Notes under the pieces: generated by a model
The model's database searches: none
What the model saw: the letters and a program-made list of their open reading frames with translations, nothing else
Told to the model about the DNA's origin: nothing
Shown: positions 1 through 5,682 of the stretch, piece by piece
Numbering within the stretch: position 1 is the stretch's first letter
Layout: every line of letters begins with the position of its first letter
NCBI GenBank assembly: GCA_004556565.1
Contig: SFGN01000056.1
Coordinates: forward strand, 1-19,249
DNA: 19,249 bases
DNA from: Lachnospiraceae bacterium
GTDB taxonomy: Bacteria > Bacillota_A > Clostridia > Lachnospirales > Lachnospiraceae
Reading direction: 5' to 3'
Translations under genes and position numbers: made by a program

Positions 1-1396
1 CCTTCGTATCTGCTTTTTTTATTTTAGGATCAGCAACTACTACAACCCGTGCCTGCTGATCCATTTTTTTAATATGCCGGATGATCCGCTTTTCCTGGCG
101 GATTGCCGCCAGCTGTTCCCTGGCTGATTTAATCTCTGATTCGATCTGGTCTACATCCATCGGCAGCTCTTCTTCCAGTTTTTCCAGCCGGTCCTGCAGC
201 TCTTCAAAACGATCGTCTGAATCCGGAATTTTCTTCAGTTCCCTCTGTAGTTCCAGATACTCCAGATACCGCTCATCCTCCCGGAAAGGGTGGCGGTTGC
301 TCCTCAGGTTTTTCAAAAGTTTTTCTTCCTGCAGAAGCTCCGCCTCCCGCTGTTCCAGCTCGGCTTCACTGCGGATGTTGCTTTTGATCAGATAGTTGCA
401 ATCCTCCCGCAGTCGGCCAATCTGCAGCAGGTTTTTCCGGATCCGTGCCTGATCCACTACATAAGGATTTTTTCTTGCAAAAAACCCGGAAGTTTCGTGG
501 AGCATCCGGACTTTCCGGACCTGATACCAGGAAAGATAAGAATGGCCCTTCAGTGCAGGCTGCATCCTGCACTGCTTAATTTTCGGCGGCCTTGGCGAAT
601 AATATTGGAAGGTTTCCTTCTGTATCCGGCGTTTGATATCTTCCAGCCGGTACCCATCTCCCAGATTTTTATCTTTCCATCCTCTGTCCTGTCCCGGCGC
701 GCAGAACAGCACATAATCCCTGCATTCTTTCCTTGAATAGCCGGTTTTGATGTAATAGCCGATCATCTTCATCTGTTCCAGGAAATCTTCATAAGATTCC
801 GAATAAGGAAGCACATAGTCTATATCCGAACGGATGATTTTTTTCCAGGTAAATCTCCCTTCTTTATCCGCCTGATATTCTGCATAGGACTTCCCTTTCT
901 TTGCATTCCGGTCATACGTCAGCTTCTCAAGCCCATGACGTTCACAGATGCTGTCTGTCACCGGCTGGATATATTTCTCCCAGTCACCGCGTTCATATCT
1001 GTATTTATATCCGTTCACCCTGTTCACGGAATTAAATACAATATGCCCATGCATATGCGACTGATCGTCGTGGATTGCAAAGACATAATCATAATTGTCT
1101 CCCAAGTATTCTTCACAGAATTCCTTTACAATCTGATACGCTTTTTCCTCCGAGATCTCACCCGGCTTCCAGCTTAACACGAAATGATATCCCTGCCTGC
1201 CGTCCGGCTTGCCCCATTCTTTTTTTGTATCCATCATGACATCATAGACCTCACGGCAGTCATTCCCTGAATTCCCACCGACCAGCATCCCGCCCTTTGT
1301 CTTTTCCGGATTCATGATATATCGGATGGAATTGTACAGATGCCTTCCTGCTCCGTGAGGGCATGCTTTAATGTTCATCAGCTTTGTCACTGCCAT
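1..1396 (-). CDS. MOBP-type relaxase (mobilization nuclease), N-terminal part, cut by the window edge
   Basis: Relaxases nick one strand at oriT, stay joined to the 5' end through a tyrosine, and pilot the strand into the recipient. I translated this frame by hand: it stays open for 465 codons from ATG at 1396 to the left edge. The start is chosen because GGAGG lies nine bases upstream and gives MAVTKLMNIK, a usual relaxase beginning; a later in-frame ATG at 1378 is less well placed. IRYIMNP holds a candidate catalytic Tyr26. GYHFVLSWKPGE (about 69-80) looks like the second motif, and HDDQSHMHGH (109-118) is the metal-binding histidine cluster. These fit Pfam Relaxase (PF03432), MOBP class. 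From about residue 300 on it is charged and probably coiled coil. Its start overlaps the MobC-like gene by 29 bases. The C-terminus is not visible, so intactness cannot be judged. Confidence 0.93.
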   Translation of the reverse strand, partial: MAVTKLMNIKACPHGAGRHLYNSIRYIMNPEKTKGGMLVGGNSGNDCREVYDVMMDTKKEWGKPDGRQGYHFVLSWKPGEISEEKAYQIVKEFCEEYLGDNYDYVFAIHDDQSHMHGHIVFNSVNRVNGYKYRYERGDWEKYIQPVTDSICERHGLEKLTYDRNAKKGKSYAEYQADKEGRFTWKKIIRSDIDYVLPYSESYEDFLEQMKMIGYYIKTGYSRKECRDYVLFCAPGQDRGWKDKNLGDGYRLEDIKRRIQKETFQYYSPRPPKIKQCRMQPALKGHSYLSWYQVRKVRMLHETSGFFARKNPYVVDQARIRKNLLQIGRLREDCNYLIKSNIRSEAELEQREAELLQEEKLLKNLRSNRHPFREDERYLEYLELQRELKKIPDSDDRFEELQDRLEKLEEELPMDVDQIESEIKSAREQLAAIRQEKRIIRHIKKMDQQARVVVVADPKIKKADTK

Positions 1397-1763
1397 TTTC
1401 GCATTCCTCCAATAACCTGATCAACTCAGATAATCTCTGTTCAACTTTGTCCAGTCCTTCCTGCAGTGCCGCACAGGTTTCACGGCTATAATATCCACTG
1501 TTAATTTTCTTTGTAGCCTGGTTGATGTTCACCCCGATTTTCCGAATTTGATATGTGAGGTTTTTTAATTCCCTCTGCTCCCTCTGATGATTTCGACCAG
1601 CCAGATATCCAGATTCCTTAAGGATACATTTCCGAATATAACCAGACAGATTTTTTGCACCGCTCCGGCATTTTGTTTCACTGCTCTGCTCCGCTTTACT
1701 GCAGAGATATTCATACTCTTCCATGGTCACCCGCGCACGGACCACGATGCTCCGCCTGTCCAT
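1368..1763 (-). CDS. MobC-like mobilization accessory protein
   Basis: A 131-residue protein directly upstream of, and overlapping, the relaxase gene. The N-terminus (RSIVVRARVTMEEYEYLCSKAE) reads as a ribbon-helix-helix-type DNA-binding start. The middle segment LKNLTYQIRKIGVNINQATK (about residues 67-86) is the hallmark of the MobC family (PF05713), and the C-terminus is a charged helix. MobC proteins help open oriT DNA and recruit the relaxase to form the relaxosome. GGAGG precedes the ATG at 1763 by about nine bases. The overlap with the relaxase suggests translational coupling. The family call is firm; the exact DNA target is inferred to be the oriT-like region around 2457-2690. Confidence 0.88.
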   Translation of the reverse strand: MDRRSIVVRARVTMEEYEYLCSKAEQSSETKCRSGAKNLSGYIRKCILKESGYLAGRNHQREQRELKNLTYQIRKIGVNINQATKKINSGYYSRETCAALQEGLDKVEQRLSELIRLLEECENGSDKADEH

Positions 1764-1807
1764 TTTTTACCGCCTCCGACTTCTTTCCATATGTTTTTCC
1801 CGATGGG

Positions 1808-2107
1808 TCATGGCAGATCCTGCCCCTGTTCCAGATGCACCTTTTTTCGTTGGAGTTCTTCCGCCTGCCCTTTCATCACGCGGCGAAACAGCTCCAGATT
1901 CTCTTCCGTCACTTCTCCAAAACTTTCCTGCACTACCTGGATGATTTCCTTACTTTTTTCTGCCGCTTTTTTTGCTTCATGCAGCTCGATTTCTGACAGG
2001 AGCTTTTTCTTTTTTTCCTGAAATTCCCTTTTCTTTTCATCCAATTTTCTTAAATCATTTTCAAGTTTTTCTAACTGCTCATACAGTGTCAATTTTTTCA
2101 TCGGCAT
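1808..2107 (-). CDS. Small coiled-coil protein of the mobilization operon
   Basis: A 99-residue, highly charged, almost entirely helical protein with a Lys/Glu-rich heptad pattern (residues about 5-50) and no membrane segment or cysteine. It lies between the RHH-like and MobC-like genes, so a role in relaxosome assembly or in tethering mobilization proteins is plausible by position only. It resembles in size and character the small coiled-coil proteins (for example DUF4315) common in Clostridia conjugative elements, but I cannot confirm membership. Two ATGs (2107 and 2101) are both reasonably placed behind a GAGGGAAGGA-type ribosome binding site, so the exact start is uncertain by two codons. 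The gap to MobC is 44 bases. Confidence 0.75.
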   Translation of the reverse strand: MPMKKLTLYEQLEKLENDLRKLDEKKREFQEKKKKLLSEIELHEAKKAAEKSKEIIQVVQESFGEVTEENLELFRRVMKGQAEELQRKKVHLEQGQDLP

Positions 2108-2116
2108 TCCTTCCCT

Positions 2117-2416
2117 CTAAATTTCCGGCAGCGGATAATCGGATTTCATTCCTGATTTTCCCTCCGTTGTACTTCCGTATTCACGGTTTCTGCCCGCGCC
2201 TTCCAGCATCTGCTTTAGCTCAATTATTTCCCGACATAATTTCCTTATCTCGTTCAAAAGTGCTGCCATCTCCGGATCTGCCAGATGATCTCCATCGGCT
2301 GCTATTATTGCACTCTCAACAAATTCATTCGCGGTCGGGTATTTGATAGTGTCCCTGGAATCAATTACATGGACTGCCATTTCTGACAGCCTGTATGTCT
2401 TCATTATCTTCGCCAT
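2117..2416 (-). CDS. Ribbon-helix-helix-like DNA-binding protein next to an 11-bp repeat array
   Basis: About 99 residues from ATG at 2416, chosen over an upstream in-frame ATG (2449) because AAGGGAG/GAGGA sits just ahead of it. The N-terminus KTYRLSEMAVHVIDS followed by YPTANEFVESAIIAA has the strand-helix-turn-helix pattern of MetJ/Arc-type (RHH) proteins. Residues 45-70 form a charged helix suited to oligomerization, and the tail looks disordered. RHH proteins serve as relaxosome accessory factors, plasmid centromere binders (ParR) or autoregulators (CopG, Omega). The gene lies directly downstream of thirteen GCAATAC motifs at 11-12 bp spacing, a natural target for cooperative RHH binding. 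The fold call rests on pattern only, and its link to the array is inferred from position. Confidence 0.72.
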   Translation of the reverse strand: MAKIMKTYRLSEMAVHVIDSRDTIKYPTANEFVESAIIAADGDHLADPEMAALLNEIRKLCREIIELKQMLEGAGRNREYGSTTEGKSGMKSDYPLPEI

Positions 2417-2456
2417 GTCCTCTCCCTTTACGGCTGTTGCCGCGTCCATCTTGTCC

Positions 2457-2609
2457 GTATTGCATTTGTATTGCCGCCGTATTTCTCAATATATTGCATT
2501 TGTATTGTCTATGTATTGCTCCTGTATTGCAAGCGTATTGCTTCTGTATTGCCTGTCGTATTGCATTCGTATTGCCAGTTTCCGCTTTTTTGTATTGCTC
2601 CTGTATTGC
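2457..2609. repeat. Iteron-like array: thirteen GTATTGC motifs at 11-12 bp spacing
   Basis: The + strand motif GTATTGC (GCAATAC on the minus strand) starts at 2457, 2468, 2479 (GTATTTC), 2491 (ATATTGC), 2502 (GTATTGT), 2513, 2524, 2535, 2546, 2558, 2569, 2592 and 2603. Steps are 11 bases, with 12 at two places and one 23-base step where a unit seems lost. The 4-base spacers are not conserved. All units have the same orientation and lie on nearly the same DNA face. This is typical of cooperative protein-binding arrays (plasmid centromeres such as R1 parC, iterons, relaxosome sites). It lies just upstream of the RHH-like gene. Confidence 0.93.
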
Positions 2610-2690
2610 AAATCCCTTCCAGGGATTTGGCAAGATACGCACAATGTAGGACATTTTGCTGATCTTGTTAGGGGAAGCCCCCTAAGACCC
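2610..2690. other. Candidate origin of transfer (oriT) with three small inverted repeats
   Basis: Directly beside the 11-bp array are three inverted repeats: AAATCCC/GGGATTT (2610-2616 and 2622-2628, five-base loop), AATGT/ACATT (2643-2647 and 2651-2655) and TTAGGGG/CCCCTAA (2668-2674 and 2679-2685, loop AAGC). None has a T-run on the minus strand, so none acts as a terminator for the operon. Stem-loops close to a nick site, next to accessory-protein sites and upstream of mobC-relaxase, are the normal arrangement of MOBP oriTs. I cannot name the nick base. The oriT call is inference from position and structure. Confidence 0.5.
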
Positions 2691-2712
2691 CTTTATTTAT
2701 GTATATATAGTA

Positions 2713-2742
2713 TTTATACAAGGCTATCCAGCCATCTCTCAA
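2713..2742 (-). promoter_or_regulatory. Putative promoter for the mobilization genes
   Basis: On the minus strand, TTGAGA (2742-2737) and TATAAA (2718-2713) are separated by 18 bases, each a 5/6 match to the sigma-A consensus. The boxes overlap the 3' end of the preceding small gene. Transcription would start near 2706 and run through the oriT-like region and the 11-bp array into the RHH-like, coiled-coil, MobC-like and relaxase genes. It would let the mobilization genes be expressed apart from the long upstream operon. Confidence 0.5.
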
Positions 2743-2986
2743 GCAGGGTTTTCAGGTTTCCCTCTCCCCTGTGATCCTCCACATAACGGTACGCATCTTC
2801 AAGAATGTTGTCCAGAGCCATCAGGTTTTTCTCCGCATCCGGATTTCTTCCGGCCATTTCCTTCAGCAATGCAGTGATGTTTTTTTTCGACTCAATCTCT
2901 GCACTCCGGGCATACACGCCTGGCTTTGACTGCCTCATGCAATCAAGATAAAATATCTCATATTCATAATCGAGTTTCTCTTTCAT
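2714..2986 (-). CDS. Small protein of unknown function
   Basis: A 90-residue acidic, helical, cytoplasmic protein without a signal or membrane segment. Visible features are an N-terminal LDYEYEIFYLDCMRQS stretch and a C-terminal LEDAYRYVEDH helix. It has a general likeness to small DUF3848-type proteins of Clostridia mobile elements, which I cannot confirm. The ATG overlaps the previous stop as ATGA and is preceded by GGAGG, so it is translationally coupled to the membrane protein upstream. It is the last gene before the non-coding oriT-like segment. No function is assigned. Confidence 0.75.
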   Translation of the reverse strand: MKEKLDYEYEIFYLDCMRQSKPGVYARSAEIESKKNITALLKEMAGRNPDAEKNLMALDNILEDAYRYVEDHRGEGNLKTLLERWLDSLV

Positions 2987-3873
2987 TTTTCCTCCTTCAC
3001 AAGCTCAAAACTCCAATTATTTTTTCCTCTGATTTTTTCTGCATGGATGATCTTTTGATCGATCCTTTCTGTCTTAAAATCCAGAAAGAAGCTCATTCCC
3101 TGCGAAGAATTTTTGTATGATCCCTCATCAAACTCCAGTTCCCGTCGGAACTCACCTTCTTCCTTCAAATACAAGAGCAGTTCTTCCTGTAACTGGCCGC
3201 TTTCGGATACCGAGATTTTTTCTTCCAAAACGTCTTCATTCACTATCGTCACAGGTGTTGTGTCTTCCTCTTCATATGTCCATTGCTTCGGAAGCGGATC
3301 CTCTTCGTCTGCCCCACTCTCTGCTTCGTTAGTGACAAACCATTCTTCTTTTTTTCTGGCCTCCTGATCAAGTATTTCCTCGGATATTTCCACAAAAATG
3401 AAAGAAGCATCTTCCGTAATCTTATCCCAGGTGCATTGAAGCACCGGGATTTCTTCGGTTTCCTGATTCAGATCCAACGTGCAGTAAAAAATCAGCTTAT
3501 ATTCTGTTTCTGTCATGATGTCAAGGCAGCTTACTTCCGATGTACCGGACAGGCTGCTCTTTTTTGAAATGTATTCCCTGATTTTTTCCTGGACTGTATT
3601 TATTTTTTCTCCATCCAGGTACGGTTCAAGGAAATGGAAATCATAAAATTTTAATTTCTTTTGCTCTTCTGTCCCTTTTTCCGGTGTCTCAGAAAACTCC
3701 TCCTGATCATCCAGCAATTTCTTCTGCAGATTTTGCTCCGCTTCTTGCTCAGCTCCACTGCCTTTTTTTTCTTCCTTTGTTTCTTTCTGGCATAGAAAAA
3801 TGACTCCGGCAGTCAACACGACAAGAACAAAAACCGCTGCAACGTTTTTCCAAACCTTTCTCCTTTTTCTCAC
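2983..3873 (-). CDS. Membrane-anchored extracytoplasmic protein in the TcpC/VirB8 position
   Basis: A 296-residue protein beginning with a basic stretch and one membrane helix (VAAVFVLVVLTAGVIFLC, about residues 11-28). A Glu/Lys-rich low-complexity linker follows (about 29-70), then an extracytoplasmic part with two stretches of mixed strand/helix character (about 72-165 and 215-290). The layout, one N-terminal helix plus two small outside domains, and the place beside the wall hydrolase and VirB4 resemble TcpC/VirB8-like conjugation proteins. I see no diagnostic motif, so the homology is inference. The start is a GTG at 3873 behind GGGGTGAT; this start gives MRKRRKVW. It lies 12 bases after the hydrolase stop. 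The stretch is noticeably more AT-rich than the channel genes upstream. Confidence 0.8.
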   Translation of the reverse strand: MRKRRKVWKNVAAVFVLVVLTAGVIFLCQKETKEEKKGSGAEQEAEQNLQKKLLDDQEEFSETPEKGTEEQKKLKFYDFHFLEPYLDGEKINTVQEKIREYISKKSSLSGTSEVSCLDIMTETEYKLIFYCTLDLNQETEEIPVLQCTWDKITEDASFIFVEISEEILDQEARKKEEWFVTNEAESGADEEDPLPKQWTYEEEDTTPVTIVNEDVLEEKISVSESGQLQEELLLYLKEEGEFRRELEFDEGSYKNSSQGMSFFLDFKTERIDQKIIHAEKIRGKNNWSFELVKEEK

Positions 3874-3885
3874 TGATTATCACCC

Positions 3886-5682
3886 CTATTCCTGAAACTG
3901 TTTATAAAATTCATCGGCATACTGGATTCTCCGTTCCATCATCGGATTTCCGGCACGCTCAAAAGATTTTTCAAACGCCTCCACCGCCCAGGCAATATCC
4001 GTTGCCCTCTTAAAATTTTCAAGCCCTCCATAATCTCTGTTTAATATGAACGCGCAGGTAGCTTCCCCGCCAATGAATTCCTGCCACATGAATTCAAGCT
4101 GAACTTCCAGAGAGTTCCATTGTTTTCCCTTAATTTCTGCAAAACTTTTCAGGTCTTCAAATCGTCCTCCCTCCTCCCACTGGCAGATTCCCCTTCCCGG
4201 TCCACCAGACTGACATTGATTTGGATCTATGCCGGATTCCTGCTTGAGATTTCCCAGCACCGCTACGGCTGCTTCCCTCGTCAGTCCCTGGCTCCGCAGG
4301 AAATGATAAGCAATTTCTGCATTGGAATTACCGGAAAAATCTGCTTCTGGATAGTCCGGAGTGCAGTATCCGGTTATGTAACGGCTTCCCAGATGGTAGC
4401 TCCGTTCATGCACCATATCTGAGGTATTCCCTTCAATTGTAACCACCCGGTCTCCTTCACTGTACTGGACGATTCCGATGTGTTCATCTGCTCCAAAAAC
4501 AATCAGGTCTCCTGCCTTTGGCGTGTATCCGCCTGCTTCAACGTATTGATTCTTCTGCTTAAAAAAATTCCGGTATGCAGCAACGGAAGCTGAGCGTGGA
4601 AACAAGCCTGAATCAATCAGTCCATTCTGCTCCGCACACCAGGAAACGAAGCAGGCACACCACGGGGTTTCATCCCCATTAACAAATTCCCGCCCCGTCG
4701 TGAATTCCCAATATTTCGATCCATCCGTGTTCCCGTTTTCTGCCAAAGCAGTAGCCACCAGGCCTGACGCGCCGACGCCGCCTGACAGAGAGCTTGTTAC
4801 AACAGACACAGCCATTGACACCACAGTGATGATAAGAAGTACTGTTGATGCCACCGTTGCAATGATGGAAAGGATGGAGGAAAGAATGGAGGAAAGCAAG
4901 GAAGAGAGGATGCTTAAGGCGGCAGTCCCCACCGCCACTGCCCCGGCAGTAAAAGTGCCGGCAATCGTGCCTCCAATGCCAGGGGCCGGCGACATGGGGC
5001 TTACGTTGCCCGGTCCTTCCGGCGTTCCATCTGCGAGCTGTTTTCCTGCCTGGTAATCCTGTGCGGAAGACCGTGCTTCCAGGCTTTTCCTGAATTCAGA
5101 AGCTGCCTCCTTTGCCGCCGCAAACGCTTCTGCCTGGCCCGTAGGCATTGCAGCTTCCGGATGGCTTTTCACTACGCTTCCCATGCTATTTCCCACTGCC
5201 GTTTTTCCGGTAAAATACCCGTTCATTTTTTCTCCGGCTTCTGGTCCGTCCGGCAGAAGATCTCCCCCCGCCGTCTGGCCCGAAAATGTGGGATCCTGTA
5301 TCCTTCCAGCAACCCTTTCTCTGTCTTTCTCCTTTGCTTTATTTTTACAGATTTCCCCATAAAGCTCTTCTTCATCCTCCGATACCTGCCATCCGCGTTT
5401 TAATTGTCCGGATGCTTTTTTCCCATTCCTTCCAGACCGTCCTCTCTGGATGAATTCCTGCCGTTCCTGCCAGGTCAGCCGGTTCCATTCGAGCCGTTCC
5501 GTCCCATTCATGAATATGGCCGGATCAACCTCCGGGATCCCGCCGGATTCCGCTGCTTCATTTTCAGATTCTGCATTCAGGCTGTCCAGATTTTCTTCCA
5601 TGAAACAGACATTATTCTTTGCTGCACTGACAGCCGTTTCCGTTATGCTCAGCCGTTTCTCTTGCGTTTCATTTAACTTCAT
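3886..5682 (-). CDS. Bifunctional cell-wall hydrolase: CHAP amidase/endopeptidase plus phage-tail-type lysozyme (VirB1-like)
   Basis: A 598-residue protein that would open donor peptidoglycan for the secretion channel. Residues 1-235 are polar and low in complexity, with an N-terminal WQERQEFIQRGR stretch. Residues about 237-300 are Gly/Ala/Ser-rich and hydrophobic, including a repetitive LSSILSS run, and hold one or two membrane helices. Residues about 325-445 are a CHAP domain with Cys342 in PWCACFV and His401 in EHIGIV. Residues about 453-595 match the phage-tail lysozyme type (PF18013-like), with likely catalytic Glu482 in NLKQESGID and GRGICQW downstream. It corresponds to the CD1108-type hydrolases of C. 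difficile elements and is analogous to CwlT of ICEBs1. The start codon abuts the VirB4 stop. The long presumed cytoplasmic head is unusual for a simple hydrolase. Confidence 0.92.
   Translation of the reverse strand: MKLNETQEKRLSITETAVSAAKNNVCFMEENLDSLNAESENEAAESGGIPEVDPAIFMNGTERLEWNRLTWQERQEFIQRGRSGRNGKKASGQLKRGWQVSEDEEELYGEICKNKAKEKDRERVAGRIQDPTFSGQTAGGDLLPDGPEAGEKMNGYFTGKTAVGNSMGSVVKSHPEAAMPTGQAEAFAAAKEAASEFRKSLEARSSAQDYQAGKQLADGTPEGPGNVSPMSPAPGIGGTIAGTFTAGAVAVGTAALSILSSLLSSILSSILSIIATVASTVLLIITVVSMAVSVVTSSLSGGVGASGLVATALAENGNTDGSKYWEFTTGREFVNGDETPWCACFVSWCAEQNGLIDSGLFPRSASVAAYRNFFKQKNQYVEAGGYTPKAGDLIVFGADEHIGIVQYSEGDRVVTIEGNTSDMVHERSYHLGSRYITGYCTPDYPEADFSGNSNAEIAYHFLRSQGLTREAAVAVLGNLKQESGIDPNQCQSGGPGRGICQWEEGGRFEDLKSFAEIKGKQWNSLEVQLEFMWQEFIGGEATCAFILNRDYGGLENFKRATDIAWAVEAFEKSFERAGNPMMERRIQYADEFYKQFQE

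Noticed and set aside
2457..2609. CRISPR array
   Set aside because: The repeat is 7 bases with 4-base spacers, far below CRISPR dimensions, and no cas gene is near.
2361..2654. Minus-strand 97-codon ORF through the 11-bp array (residues rich in NT, AIQ, QY)
   Set aside because: Its sequence is only the three-frame reading of the 11-bp repeat. It overlaps the RHH-like gene in another frame and the oriT-like hairpins, and there is no good ribosome binding site.
2668..2685. TTAGGGG/CCCCTAA stem as a terminator of the tra operon
   Set aside because: No T-run follows on the minus strand (next bases are CAAGATC), so an oriT or structural role is more likely.
2343..2774. Plus-strand ORFs of Cys/Ile/Tyr-rich sequence over the same array
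   Set aside because: They are the translated repeat units on the opposite strand; low complexity and no other plus-strand gene supports them.
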